A stretch of DNA of 64,000 nt from Topomyia yanbarensis (GCF_030247195.1 NC_080670.1:44964194-45028193), one strand, 5' to 3'. Shown: positions 1 through 12,859, numbered from the stretch's first letter. Made by a program: numbers and translations. The notes: generated from the sequence alone by a model not told the origin.

Positions 1-480
1 ACGATTCGCTTTTGTTAGAGTCGGCACCACATGCTCAAGCGTACTTGAAACACCAACCGGTGTCCCTCAAGGAAGTCACTTAGAGCCACTTATCTTTATA
101 TTATTCATCAACGATCTCTGCACCCGCATCAAGTCTGGAAAACTGCGCTGATGATCTGAAAATCTTTCGCTCCATTGCTTCGGGACTCGATTCAGCTGTG
201 CTCCAAGAGGATATAGTCAATATTGAAGAGTGGTGCTCGCTGAACGGAATGCAGATCAACGTCGATAAATGTAAGGTGATAAGCTTCGGGCGCTCGACAA
301 CTCTAAGGCGAATATAGCCTTCAAGCGTGTGTTATCGAGCGCGGGGAATCTATCCGTGACCTGGGAGTGTTATTTGACAGAAAACTTAGCTTCGCCGACC
401 ACATCACAGCGACAACGGCTAAAGCTTTTGCAACATTGGTTTTTTTTAAACGAAACATTGTTGACTTCGAGGATTTCTAT
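1..480 (+). pseudogene. non-LTR retrotransposon reverse transcriptase fragment (runs off left edge)
   Basis: Conceptual translation in shifting frames gives reverse-transcriptase landmarks in the right order. A VPQGS-type block followed by LIFILFINDL lies near 61-117, an ADDLKIF catalytic box near 145-165, an EEWCSLNGMQIN block near 220-260, and a DLGVLFDRKLSFADH block near 358-405. These are typical of jockey-like non-LTR elements. At least two frameshifts and stops separate the blocks, so the copy is dead. Its 5' part lies outside the window. Clade assignment is inference. Confidence 0.8.
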
Positions 481-1545
481 ACTCTGAAATCTATATACTG
501 CAAAGCAATTGATTAGTACGTGTTCAAAGAAGCTTTGTACGGTTTGTTGCCACGTTTCACAGTGGCCGGAGACCGGACAAAACCTATGTTTCAAAAATTG
601 ATATTATTTATTTTTCCTAGGTTTCTTATGTATTGAATGACATATTCTCCAAATTTTGTGACAACCGATTGAGAATTAGATTTTTGATGGCGATTTAAAC
701 ATCGCTGTTTCAGACAATTCTAATGAAATTCATTTTCGAAATCACAGTATCTATCCTCACTTCAAAAACATGTTGCTCTTTCTATTTTAATCCAATTTGA
801 GCACAACTAGTTTTATTTTAAAGGGCATTTAAACAACTTTGTTGACCATTTCAACATGTTCGCCAAATTTGATTCGAACTATGTAATATTGTTACAAATA
901 TATCTTAAGTAGGTTGATAGCAAATTCTTTTTTCACAAATGTATTCCGTACAATCAGGTGAAACAGTTCGGAACGATCACTTATTATACATTCTAAGGGA
1001 AATCATCTCAACTTTTCGAATATCAAGGTCTCGCTTTACGCATTTTTGGTCGAAGAGGTGTAAAATCGACATTTTTAAATGTCTGCTAACATGGAGGAGC
1101 ATGGTGATTAGTGCAAGATAACAACTGAATAAAACGTAAACAAACACTTTTTGTAAAGATTGAAAGTAGTTTTATCCAATTATTATTATGTTATATCTAG
1201 TTTCAGTTATATCTGATCAGTAAAAAAAGATTTATCATAAAAATGGTATTATGCTAATAAGAAAGGATTGATAACACTGTATGGAAAAATTAATCTAATC
1301 TTTTATAACTTTTGACATTAAAAATGAGCTCAGCACCCCAAACTTACCTTAACATGTAATTTTTAGCAAGATTGGGCAACATTTTTAGTTTTGTCCGACT
1401 TTCGTTTGAAGACCCGCCACTGTGCGTTTATTAATGAAAATGTTTTAATGTTGATTTAGTTTGGGTCTGTATTATTTTGTATTCTGGATCCACTATGTTA
1501 ATGAGGGTAACGTTTTTTTTTTCGAGTCAGAGATATTTAATAAAT
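481..1545. other. AT-rich intergenic sequence, no gene seen
   Basis: Only short chance ORFs are present, with no codon structure, splice pattern or family motif that I can recognise. Poly(T) and poly(A) runs are frequent. Confidence 0.6.
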
Positions 1546-2692
1546 ATCTCTGAGTCAGAGTAGTATTGGGGTTTAGTGTGTACCTTAGCCGCGATCGGTC
1601 GACTGTTTTGGAGCTCTTCGCTAGTCGGTCCAAAATCGTAGTTTTCGGTACAGATTATCAAACAAAAGTGTTTTTAAATACGAGGAACGACTCGGTGAAC
1701 AGTTTTCGTAAATCGGAAGTGGAATTCAGTGATTTTTTTGGAGTTTTTCATCCCGGCGTAAAGTGATTCAAAGCCACACAGCATTAGTGTCAAAAGTGCT
1801 CCCCCGCTATAAGGGCCGTCTATTCTCGATGCGGAGAAGAAAAAAGTGTTTTAACAACGTAAATAATAATAGTGGAGAGTGTTTTTCCCAGTGATAAATC
1901 TTTCCCAAAAAGTGAAAATTTTTCGGCGTCACTTGGTGAAAAAAGTGGCGATTCCAAATTATCAGCGCGTCACCCGTAGCTATCGCCCGATAGGTGTCGC
2001 ACCAATTTCTTAGTTCCACATTCGGAAACCTGCAAGTCAGTTTTTCTTTTTCTTCCGACATTTTCCAAACCTTTTTCGGGTCAGGACCACGTGCGTGGCC
2101 AGTGGAGTCTTCTGTATCTGCTGCATGCATACTGTTGTTCATAAATTGCGCTGTACTTGCAAACGTGAGAAAAAGAAAGGATTGCTCGGGCTGTTTGATG
2201 CGTGAGAAAGAAGCTGGAGATTTTAAGGATATCTGGAGAAGGTTTGGAATGGGACGAAAAATGGATAAGCAAGTATCAGTCACTCGCGTAAGTATGAGAT
2301 GAGGAAGGAAATAGAAAAACTGGTATATTTTTCTACGGACGTATTTTAATTTATATATACAAAAATCAAATAAATCTACTAAATACGCGTCGATTTCTTA
2401 CCTCATGTAAGGAATCGAAAGTCTTATTGTAATGTTATAATCCACTTGATACAAACATTACAGTAAGGCGGGGCTGGTTGATGGAACGATGACCTCGGAA
2501 CATGTCTGGCGCTGTACACGAAATGGGTCATCGGAAAGTCAATTGAGCAAAAACCTACCTAAATCCTTGAACCAAGTTATTAGAATGGATATGTTAAAAT
2601 ACATGCAAATATCTTTTTTCTGTAAATCACTACCAGCTAGTGGGAATTTGGATGGTTAACACACACACACATCTCTGAGTCAGAGTAGTATT
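1546..2692 (+). mobile_element. internally deleted retroelement with 22-bp target-site duplication and (AC)n tail
   Basis: A perfect 22-bp direct repeat occurs at 1546-1567 and 2671-2692. The DNA between (1568-2670) starts with GGGGTTTAGTGTGTACC and ends in an (AC)n tract, as expected for a target-primed retroelement. The 3' part (about 2375-2665) is homologous to 7985-8287: both contain CTAAATACGCGTC, GGAATCGAAAGT and a TAAC(C)ACACAC end. The 5' part resembles a retrotransposon leader with a short ATG frame near 2250 (GRKMDKQVSVTR) that ends quickly. I infer a non-LTR element that kept both ends and lost its middle. Confidence 0.65.
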
Positions 2693-3476
2693 TAAAATAG
2701 TTTTATAAAGCAGGTTTCTAGATGCTTTAGATTAGTCAATCCTGCATTGCTTATTATTGTTCATTTCGATGGAAATGGAAAATGTATGGTAAATACTCAC
2801 CCTTTTTGGAGCAAAATTTCTATTCAAATGTTAATAAAGTGGACATCCCTACAACCGTCGACCGGTCGTTCAATACCAAAAGAAACCATCGAGTGGATTC
2901 GTTCTCTTATTTGCAAATTTCGAACTTCGATTTATGAATAATGTTGCTAAATGGTACTGTTTTATAACTTTTTTATGTTGGCTGCTCTTCTAATGGAAGT
3001 TTGCTGACCCCGCTGAGTACGTTGAGGTTTTGGCGCGTGTCAGGTTTTCCCCCCATTTCTCCTCGTGCATCCTACGGAAACAGTAGGGTTATTAGCTTAC
3101 ACGGGAGCATAAATTTCTCCTTATGCAGGAAAATAGGATATTGCTTGCAAAATTCATTCATTCTAAGTTGCATTTTTCCACCCGGCATAGCAAGTATATA
3201 CGAGTGGGTAGTGGATTTAGAAATATTTCATCCGTTGCGTATGCATATGTTTTCATACATTGGCATTGCCAGCATTACCTATTTATATTTGTGTCTACTT
3301 TTCGGTGTGTTATGAGTTAAGAGCACGAAGGCAAACGAACTAAAGTTTGTTTTGGTGCACTTCCTTTCGAAGCTGAACTGAAATAAATATAGCAAGTGGA
3401 ACCACGGACACACTAGTCGGATTTACCACAAACTATTCGATGTTTGGGAGAAAGATTCTGACTCTTGTCTAGGATA
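2693..3476. other. intergenic, no gene seen
   Basis: Two short overlapping frames around 3001-3320 have no recognisable domain and no conserved-looking composition. I see no other structure. Confidence 0.5.
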
Positions 3477-3775
3477 GTATAGGCACAGACTAACAGACAT
3501 AAAACTATGAGGGAACTCCCTCAAAAACATCGATCCGATAATTTTTCTAGAACACCTTTTATTAACGGTCCCAAACACTCATTTACTGGTGGGTTACGTC
3601 TCAGGTTTGGGAACAATTTTTCACTAGTGGTCTATCCCCCATATGCCGTTCATATGTCAGTGGTGCCATAATTTAAAATGTGTCCACAGTCCCAACTACA
3701 AATATATTTAAAATAACCGTTAAAGCGGACGAAGTTTTGTTTTTAAGTGTTGTGTCTGTTAGTCTGTGGTATAGG
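3477..3775. mobile_element. MITE with TIR CACAGACTAACAGACA and 7-bp flanking duplication
   Basis: The 16-bp terminal inverted repeat CACAGACTAACAGACA is at 3484-3499 and its complement at 3753-3768. Both sides are flanked by GTATAGG (3477-3483 and 3769-3775), a likely target-site duplication. The interior of about 250 bp has no coding capacity. Confidence 0.8.
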
Positions 3776-4647
3776 TATCAATGAATGTTATAATACTTTA
3801 CGTCAATTTACTCCGAAACAAACCCTAATAAAAAATATACTCGAACTTTAATCAATATAGTGCAACTATTCCACATATTGTTCGGATGATTCCCTTAACA
3901 TGTCGTTAGGCTCCTAAATCATACGATGTTTACTAGGGAATGGTACACTCTAATGAAAGGTGTAACACATATCTCGAACATATACTCGTAGTTTTGTAAA
4001 TATTGACATTGGATAAGAACTAAAACATCGTTGATATCATTATATAATAAAACCGCATATAATCCGACTGCGGCGCTGGTTACTGCAATATTATATCTCC
4101 TCACATTCAGAAAATAATTTGCACAACACCCTAACAATAAGAGCCACCCTAATACCATCTAGATCTGAAGATGGCCTTTTTGATACTGATTATTTGACCT
4201 ACAGACATCTGATGTCGTTTTCGCTTGAGGCAGAAACTAACGCAGTTTCGGACCCAACTGCTGTCAAACCGTTTGTTTGAAGCCAGTTTCGAACCTAGGT
4301 TATGCGCCACTGAACTGAAAACCGGGTTGGGTTCTAACCTGAAAAATATTTCATGTTCGCTCACACCACCACTCTTTGGCGAGAACCCAACTCAGTTCCA
4401 TTAAAAACGTTCGTTTGAAGCAACTAACCTGGGTTAGTTTCCAGGTTCTCAATCGAAAACGACATGAGCTCTAAAATATAAGGTATGGCTACAAACATTT
4501 TTGTCTTCATTATTGGTGGATTCGGACCACTACGCAGTGGTGTGGTGGCCGATCAGATTGCTGGATTACTAATGCAGCGTAAGTCCCAAGCTGAAAAGCC
4601 GCAAAGTAACCATGGCAATCACCTCGCATACTAAAGAAGAGAAGGAT
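3776..4647. other. AT-rich intergenic, no gene seen
   Basis: I found no supported gene. Short frames near 3919-4364 are not recognisable and lack start or splice context. Confidence 0.5.
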
Positions 4648-4815
4648 CCCCAGTAAAGTTCAGCCGGAAATGAACTAGAATTCTGGCTGGTTCCAGTTCG
4701 TACACGGGCTCCAGTTACACAACCGATTCTAACTAGAATCGGTTGTGTCACTGGAGCCGGAATACGAACTGGAACCAGCCAGAATTCCGGTTCATTTCCG
4801 GCTGAGCTTAACTGG
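4648..4815. repeat. palindromic foldback element, copy 1
   Basis: This is a near-perfect hairpin of about 168 bp. The left half begins CCCAGTAAAGTTCAGCCGG and the right half ends CCGGCTGAGCTTAACTGG. The centre is the self-complementary ACCGATTCTAACTAGAATCGGT. Related copies occur at 14526-14693, 16978-17137 and 17168-17323, with a half copy at 39750-39829. Confidence 0.85.
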
Positions 4816-4905
4816 TTCAGTATGACAGGAACAGGGTTAAAATGAACAGAACATCCTAGTTTTTCTTACACTATTTTCATTTTAGACTGTTCACAACACA
4901 GGTGT

Positions 4906-4984
4906 ACTGCCGTTCTAAGCATAATTGTCCCATGTATATAGGGAATCCCATAGAACATGGGACAAATATGCTTATAACGGCAGT
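4906..4984. repeat. short inverted repeat (hairpin)
   Basis: Arms of about 30 bp (4906-4935 and 4955-4984) surround a 19-bp loop; both begin or end with ACTGCCGTT or its complement. The flanking piece CTACAC...ATTCAAACTTG recurs near 5513 and 40968, so this belongs to a dispersed repeat. Confidence 0.75.
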
Positions 4985-5166
4985 GTAGTCGGCGCTACAC
5001 GCATTCAAACTTGGGTGTAATTAATAATTATCTCTTTTTTGCAATACACTGGTGTAGTAGCAGGAAAATACGAAAACGCTATTAGTAACTAAACTCCGGA
5101 AAGTTCATCGCCCTTATTCGATTCGATTATTATAAAAAAGCATACACGCAGGGTTCAAAAATATCG

Positions 5167-5239
5167 CGCCCAACGTGGGGCTCGAACCCACGACCCTGAG
5201 ATTAAGAGTCTCATGCTCTACCGACTGAGCTAGCCGGGC
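5167..5239 (-). tRNA. tRNA-Lys (CTT)
   Basis: The complement of this 73-nt stretch folds as a full cloverleaf. The acceptor GCCCGGC pairs with GTTGGGC (two G-U pairs) and the D-arm is TAGCTCAGTCGGTAGAGC. The anticodon loop is CTCTTAA with anticodon CTT, and the T-arm is GTGGGTTCGAGCCCCAC. A-box and B-box promoter sequences are intact. It looks functional. Confidence 0.95.
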
Positions 5240-5628
5240 TTGCGGAATTCTCGATTATTGAAGCTATACAGATACTTTATGACCATACTTAACATTCAAA
5301 TTTATACGAATAAATTAGCAACGTTTTGAAAAGGGGACAGACAATTCATTATCACTTTGATCTCGCTAACCGTAACGTAACGAATAAACTCGAGTATTCA
5401 TCCCCATTGCCATAAAAATTTTGACAGTGGCGAAAATACACACTCGACAGACGAAATCAGCTGCCTTATGTTTTCTTTTCGTTTTCGACATTGCACTACA
5501 CCAGAGTAGTCTGTGCTACACTCATTCAAACTTGGGTTCAATCAGTCTATCTCATTCTTTAGACTACACCGTTGTAGCATCGAGTAAAAACGAAAACGCT
5601 GCTAGGGATCGACTCAATATCTATTAAG

Positions 5629-5827
5629 GTTGCACAGAGAATGCGCAAAATTCGCAAACGAAAAAAGCTGTTTTTTTTCCACACCGTATGTCAGATCTTC
5701 ATAAAAATCAATCAGCGTGTGTAGAATGTTGTTACAGTACTGCTGATTGATTTTTATGAAGATCTGACATACGGTGTGGAAAAAAACTGCTTTTTTCGTT
5801 TGCGAATTTTGCGCATTCTCTGTGCAA
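5629..5827. repeat. long, near-perfect inverted repeat
   Basis: Arms of about 87 bp (5629-5716 and 5742-5827) are almost perfectly complementary around a 25-nt loop. They differ mainly in poly(T) length and a few substitutions. There is no coding capacity. The transcript would form a long hairpin. Confidence 0.85.
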
Positions 5828-6072
5828 CTTTAATTTACCGACTTTACGTCGCTGGAGATGTTTCGTCGACATATCGATCGGCAGATTTAATCTGTTCAAA
5901 TCTGGTACTCGAATCGAATATCGGTTTAAATCGCAACATGATTTAATCGTCATATTGTTCAGCAGACGAAATCGGTTCGTGCATTGTTGACAAAAGCAGT
6001 AATCGGAAACGTTATGATTCAAATCTATTGCAAAGTAATGTGAATTGGATACAATATTCCACAGTACTGGGG

Positions 6073-6221
6073 GTTTTCATTGAAAAACTCCGGAACGGTG
6101 GATTGCACTGGTGTTGCATTTTCTAGTAGAAGAGCGGGCCACTAGATGTGCTTCATTCCCACTTCTACTAGAAAGTGCAAAACTAGTACAATCCACTGCC
6201 CCGGTGTTTTCAACGAAAAAC
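6073..6221. repeat. palindromic MITE-like inverted repeat
   Basis: About 60-bp imperfect arms run GTTTTCATTGAAAAACTCC...CTAGTAGAAG at left and CTTCTACTAG...GAAAAAC at right, around a roughly 30-nt loop. Confidence 0.75.
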
Positions 6222-6738
6222 GACATAAGAAATCGCTCGGGTAATGTTGGGTAAGTTTCATTGAGATTATTGTTTATCTTTTTATACTTATAAATCCCGT
6301 ATGAACAGGGCGAAACTTCATCAGAAGTGAAGCAACTAGCAGATGAACGAAAGATCCTGATGCTGTTCTATCGTCCGGTTATTCAAGCGTGAAATGTACA
6401 GTATTGGACAAAACAGGTACAACTGATACCGAACTTTACTAGAAAGCGTTTGTACATTTAATCGTTTTTTGAGTCGAAACAAAACAAGATTCCACACTCG
6501 ACGGTTTAGGAGTCTAATTTCATTCTGTATCATTACTTATGGGAGTAAAGCCATGTCAAGTGATCCTCGAATTTTTCGCAAAATTTTCATGAGGTATATT
6601 ATGTTGTATGGTGAATAGCTTTTAGTATACATATTTCAATAAAAATTCTTTTTTCTTTAAAATATTGACCCTTAGATATATATTGCACGATGAAATTGTG
6701 AATGTATTATGGCTGAGCAAAGCGGAACGCATAAAGGA

Positions 6739-6948
6739 CGATTCAGACGATACATCAGCTTCCGTCAACGTCAACGGAACGTCAAGATTAGTTACATGCA
6801 GTTAAATGGAAGCATTCACACACAACATCAACGGCACGGAACGTTTTGACGTACGGCACATGTGAACGGGCACAAGCGAAAAGTATTTAACTTATCCTGA
6901 CGGAACGGTGACGTTCCGTTGACGGAAGCTAATGTATCGTCTGAATCG
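6739..6948. mobile_element. MITE with about 40-bp TIRs
   Basis: The left end CGATTCAGACGATACATCAG (6739 onward) is matched by the inverted right end CTAATGTATCGTCTGAATCG (to 6948). Inside both are matching CTTCCGTCAACG-type sequences. The element is about 210 bp and non-coding. Confidence 0.8.
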
Positions 6949-7684
6949 GGCTTAATGTTTGCGTCTACAAAATGCACCATAATGGCGTTTTGAAAGTTCA
7001 TGGGATCAAACTTGAACTGCAAAATGTAAATTCGCCTTTGATGAGCCTATAGGAGATTTAATAAAGACTGTCGTGTGCAAAATCTCAAATTCACAGGTTG
7101 TTTTTTGCACGACTGCGAAAAATGTCCTAGAGTAGCAGCTGTCACGAAACAAATTGTATTAACGTTGACCGAAAATGAAATTAAATAAGTAACATTTAGT
7201 CAATGGAGTAACACTGACCGGTACCTTTTCATTGTATATTGTTGTATATACTTTCATTATTTTCCATTTTAATATTTATTATATAAATATTGTATTTTAT
7301 TAATTAAAAACTATTGTTATAGATGCGATATCGGGCAAGTAACGGAAGAAACAGCAAAGGTTGTGGAAGTGCTGGGGTTAAGATTTAGTCCTAAATCACG
7401 ATTGCTTATCAAAAACTCAAGCGGCTAGAGAAAAAATTAGGAGAATTTTCCTCAAGCCTGGATTTTGCTGAAACCTACATTTTTCAAATTCAAGAACTAA
7501 AATTGAAATATGAAATATATCAAAGGTGTGGTGGTGATGATTGAAGGGTTTATGATCAACGAAATAAAATGGAATATTTCTGGTTTTGTTCGATGGAAAC
7601 TAATCTGGAGAAAAATGCTGGAGATTAGTCTCGAAATATCTTAAACATAGGAAAGGATCATCGCCAGCAACACTCCCCTAATAC
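6949..7684. other. AT-rich intergenic with possible retroelement debris
   Basis: No intact gene is present. Frames after 7320 are interrupted by stops and run into the retroelement remnant that follows. Confidence 0.4.
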
Positions 7685-8290
7685 CGACCCTACATCACTA
7701 GTTACCTCTATTTGGTGGTAGACGACAACGACATTCTCAATAAGTAGTTCGCCGACGATGTGGATCTACGAGATATACCGATCTGCTCAAGAAACTGTTG
7801 CTCACGAAGAAATTACAGTGTTATTTTGCCAGTATGAATCCAGCCAATTCAGAAAAGCGAGTGGCTATCAATGACAATGTTTTCGCGATAGATGCAACTG
7901 GAATCAAGTGGCAAAATAAACCACCAACTATTTACCGGTGAGCTCGTTCTATTTTATCTTTACCAATAGTCATTCAAATTAAACACTAAATACGCGTCAA
8001 TTCCTTGAACACGCATTCGTGGTAAGGAATCGAAAGTTTGATTATAATACTGGTACAAATGTGGTACACCTATTATATCTGAGCGGGGATTGCCGACGGG
8101 AAAATGGCCTCGGAATGTACCGCTAGGTCTCTGTCATTCTGAAATGAGTCATTGGAAAATCGGTAGAGCTAACACCTGCTAGATCTCGAGATTAAGTTGT
8201 TTGCATGGGGTGATAGGATCTCAAGCAGAAAACTTTTTTCATAACACCACTGCCGGCCAGTGAGATTCAGAAGTTTAACCCACACACAAC
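7685..8290 (+). pseudogene. retroelement 3' remnant of the same family as 1568-2670
   Basis: A reverse-transcriptase-like FADDV box can be read near 7748-7765, after which the frame breaks. The segment 7985-8287 is clearly homologous to 2375-2665, including its terminal TTAACCCACACACA. Together this is a 5'-truncated, decayed copy of that family. Confidence 0.55.
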
Positions 8291-11200
8291 CTACACTTTT
8301 CAAATTCAAGATGCGATTCAGTCCTATCATTGGTCAAATACTCAAGCAACTCTACACCCTTATACAGTTTATTATCGTATAGATGGAGAAGCCAGACTTT
8401 TGAGCTATGTTATCATTTCTGAAAAATTGACCCATGATGCAAATTGTGTGCAGTATTTAAAAAAGTAGATCGCAGTACAAAAACAAATTTAACTTGCTGA
8501 ATTTATATTATCGTAAAAAAGGCTTTGTAATCGAAGCAGAAGAGATTTTTACGACGTCTTACGGCAAAGCATTTTACGATGAAATCGGAGTGGCTGGGCA
8601 AAACAATCCATTGAAACAAGCGATTTTGATTTCTGTTCTCAAGTTGATCACGATGCTCACCACAAAAAAATAACCCGCCTAAGTGAAACAATAACGATAA
8701 GGAAAACACACCAATATCATTAGTTTCATCCTGCGATTGTACAACAGATTCGAAGCACGTTTTTGAAAAGATATCGTTGTTTGAAAGTACGATCAACATA
8801 AAAACGTAAAATCAAATGTTTTCATAAGTTCTTCAATTTTCTTGTATAATGTAGGCTAATAATGAATTGAATAAAATATAGACTAAGTTTAAAAATGCCA
8901 AATAAGCTCATTACATAAGTGAAGTTTCTATTCTTTCTGATAAAGTTTATTTGTTAGTACCGTTTGCATATTTTTTATTGGATTTTTTATTGAACAACTA
9001 TAATTTTGTTGTGCACTTCGGGTAAAAAAAATCTAAAAGTTATTCAAAATATTCGGGAAATGTTCCGTTGTCAAGAGAGTTCTCACGGGTTGCATCAAAG
9101 AGCGTTGAAAGAAGCTGAAAGAGCGCACCGTTACACAATCTTCCATAACTCTCGATAAGAACAAAAATAAAAAAAATACCAATACAGACTATTGAAATGT
9201 TATTTGACATACTTTTCAAACTTTTTTAGCGTGAAAAACACAAGCGAAAATAACAATTGAAATTTTTGAATTGAAGCAAAGTACCGTTATTTGCTCAATT
9301 ATACTGTAAATATGTTCAATTATCTACAGTATTTCAATTATCTACAGTATTTTTTGTGATATAAAATTTACATTTTTATCGTGCAATGAAGTTTGAAGAT
9401 AATATCTTAAAGGAAAAAAAGCAGTTTTAACGAAATGTTACACCAAAAGCTATTCACCATTTATGGATACCAAATTTACTGAGAGCAAATTTGGGGCACG
9501 TTTAATCAAATGTTAAAAACTGTTGCACTTAATTCTGACATGCCTACCTTTTTTGGCGCATATATTATTCGAAATATTTTTTCCTGAAATTGTTGTGGTA
9601 AGGAAAAACGGAAAACTTGTTTTGATCAAGATAGTTACTTGTCTTGCAGTGCTAGAATCTGCTAAATCTCCGTACTCAAAACAAACTTCTAGAATTTTTA
9701 CAATAGTCCAAATGATTGGAAAAGTTAGTTGAAATTGATTGGTTTCATCGCAGTGTTCAATAATATTTTAAGACAAGAAAGGTATACCAAAATTTCATTT
9801 TTCACCGTTAACATTCCATGACAGCCCCGATCCAAAGAAATGTAATCACATGAATTGCAATAACTTCAGTTCTAACGATCATAATTACAACTCTTGCTGC
9901 TCAAACGAAAGGTAATAATCACAGTTAATAGTCTTACTTGTTTTTGAGAGCATATCTTGCCTAAATCATAAGCTATAGATGTTTAAAATCGTTGTTTATA
10001 AGCAACATGGACATGAAGAAGTTAGAATTCGGACACAATGCTAACTTCTGATGGATCTGGAAAATTCTTACTTATGTTTGGAAAATACACTTGCTTCAGT
10101 GGTGAAGTTTGCGTCTTCATACAATCAGCTAGATGGAATATGAGAACAGAAAATTGATCCTGCACACGCCCACACCGAGGAGTTATTTGAATATCTATGT
10201 AATACCACGAAGATTGTATTTTTTCGCTTCTATTATTTGCATTTAGTCATACTAAGTTATTATATTCGCTATAATGATGATGGATTTTTGTTACTTGTTT
10301 ATTAAAGTTATTAAAAAAAATAATGAGATGCCTACAGAAATCTGAGCTACGCGCGCTAAGCAGATAGAGACTAACTTGAAATCGAACATGGTGGCCAGTA
10401 CTAAGAGCTTATCTGGTTGAATCGAAGCTTTTAGACTTTTGTTGTGATCAGGATCTGAGTTGATGATGGAGTTGTGTTGGCTTTGTTAATCTCAGTTATT
10501 GCTGCGATAATGTTAATAACGGAGTTAGCTCGTTGAGTATGGGGCTTGATGACTCCTTCTGATAAATAACTAGATATCGGGTTCAATTCCTGATAAATCT
10601 AGGATGTTCTCGCATAGGAATATCCCTTGATTGCCTTGGGTTAATGGTAGGAAACTTTCAACAAAGAGAGGTCTGATGTGGATGATATAACTCGACTGGA
10701 CTCTGCACTGCCACTAGGCTCGTCACTTCTCACCTTAGCAGGTGGTAGTACCGACGTCTTGGTCAGGCGGGAGAAGTCTTACAGAGAATTATCGGAAATG
10801 GAAGCTATTGGGTTCAATTCCCGATTCTATCAAGTATCTTCCCGGAATTGAAATTTTCTTTATGGACCCTGGTTGTTGGCGGAATATTCGAAATGTATTT
10901 GGTTACGTTTCTTTGAAGGAAAGGCTATGTCTGCAAATTGCACCAGTCCGTTTTATTGTTAACTGGTCTTGTCATGAATTTAAATATTAATTATCTTCTA
11001 GCGAAATCGTTCAGCTCACACCTTTGTGGGGGTATGAGGTGGGACCATCATCATCAAATAACGTTTCTACAGGTTCCCGGACAACCTTATCTGGCTGTAG
11101 TACAAGGTCCCCTATAAATGCAAGCCTGTTTTCGCCGATAAAATTTCCCACCAAACTGATGATCTGACAAACAATTTGTAGCTGCGGCCTCAAAACCAAG

Positions 11201-12560
11201 CTTTTCATCCCTAACAAAACGATGGTCTCTAAGCTGTATAAAATAGATTGCTTCGAAATGTCCCAATGAAGTTCTGGCAAGATTTGGCAAGTTGCTACTA
11301 CAACCGGGAAGTATTGGGCAATTACCCAGCAAAAGTCAACTGGAAAAGACGACTCATGACGCCACACAAATCGCTCGAGCTTGGAACAAAATGCCGGTGA
11401 GGTTGTCAGAATTTCGAAGCGAGTATGCAGGATTAATTTTATTTTTTCGTCTTCTATCTTGCACGACTATTTGAAGGCGACGCTTAACGAGGCGAAACTT
11501 TCACCACTGAATAATGCATATTTTCCTGACAAAACGCTGTCGCAACTAGAGTTAAAAATGATCGAAGCTCTATTTTCAAAGGCCTGAAAATGAACTTTAT
11601 GCGACTCGTGGTGAATAGAAAAAAATAAATGGTATTCATTCAGTTGAATATCGTACAATAATATTCATTTCACTAATTATCTAAGCAAATGTTTTCAAAT
11701 GCTGGTAAAGCATATAAAATAATAATTATTATCGTTTACATTGTGCCAGGGTCGACTTTGATGCGTTTGATTCGTTGCTGCACATTCGCTTCGTGTAATA
11801 ATCGGAGACGAATGAAAATCTGCATGGATGAATGGGCGGTTTGTTCGTTTGACGTTTTCAGTTGCGTCACTAAATATTGAAAATAAATGCGGCTGAATAT
11901 GATCATTTTTTTCATTTAATTTGAATATTGGTAACTCTGGTCGTAACATTATAAATCCGAAGAGTAGATGCGCTGCTGCAGAATAAATAATGCGTCCGAG
12001 TTCTAAGTGAAGCTGACTATTCATTTTTGAGTAGAATTCTTCTTACAAGCTTTCTGTTGCCATGAGTCGCGAAAAGGTATGAGCACAAGCAACATCATTG
12101 ACAAAAAGCAATGAAAGGGAATGACTAATTGAAATGATGATTGAAAAGTTTATTTTATTTAAGGACATGCCCTTTAAAATAAGGACGGTTGGTAACTATA
12201 CTATAATTCCTATTCAATAAAATATACCTCATTAAAATCAGTGATTTTGCGAAGAAATCGAGGATCACTTGACACTTTAAGCAATCAACTCATCGTCGTG
12301 ACGGAACACTGAAAAATATTTTATGAAAAGTGCACAGCCTTTGGTTGCCTAATTGTGCCGGAGGATTTTTATGGGGCGTTCTTGCAAGTATTTCTTCGTT
12401 TCCGGTCCATTTTAGTTATAATACTGGTTCATAATAACAATTTTGATATTAATACTAATGGGTTAACGAACGGCACACTCCCTAATAGGACCAAAAGAGA
12501 TGTCATCTTTGCTTTACTACTAAATATTGCTGCACACAACCATTTAAAAAAAACAAAAAA
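8291..12560. other. 4.3 kb AT-rich intergenic region, no supported gene
   Basis: The part 9540-10015 shares dispersed-repeat sequence with 32060-32350: both have CCTTTTTTGGCGCATATA, a GACAGC block and a GTTTATAAGCAACAT-like or GTTTGTAAATAACAT-like end. Near 10575 and 10810 are GGTTCAATTCC stretches that resemble a tRNA B-box but have no cloverleaf. The open frame on the minus strand near 11011-11367 has no recognisable domain. About 12225-12275 repeats, inverted, part of 6555-6605. Confidence 0.5.
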
Positions 12561-12859
12561 GATTACGGTGTGACTATGTTGGTCAGGCTGGCACCGGAAG
12601 TCCACTCCGGGACGCGATCCCACTACTGCTTACCGCGGAGACTTTTAGCTGCTGGTTTTCACCCCTCGCTCGGTTCATCTCTCTTTATCCAACCTGAATG
12701 CATCGGGCTCCCCCATTGCACCCATATTGACGGTCAGCTTAGTGCGGACGTCCCGTCAACATGGACTTACCCAGCACACAGTGGACCCCAACCTCAAATC
12801 AGTCCGTAACCCGACTCGTGAGTAGCCACGTTACAGGAGGCGCCAAGCTCCCAGTCGAA
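12561..12859 (-). repeat. dispersed 300-bp repeat, copy A
   Basis: This is the reverse complement of 33836-34133 and of 41219-41514. Read on the minus strand it begins CGACTGGGAGCTTGGCGCC and ends GTCACACCGTAATC, directly followed by a (T)n-rich tract. Three copies with the same two ends and a homopolymer-rich 3' flank point to a short retroposed element. No full-length ORF is shared by the copies. Confidence 0.85.

Noticed and set aside
1807..2302. Overlapping frames on both strands (158 and 102 codons)
   Set aside because: They lie in the leader-like 5' part of the internally deleted retroelement, with no recognisable domain on either strand.
10570..10850. Possible tRNA-derived SINE (GGTTCAATTCC stretches)
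   Set aside because: No A-box at the right distance and no cloverleaf; B-box-like words alone are insufficient.
11011..11367. 118-codon minus-strand frame with hydrophobic content
   Set aside because: Open frames overlap on several phases and both strands; no motif, no splice context, no upstream signal.
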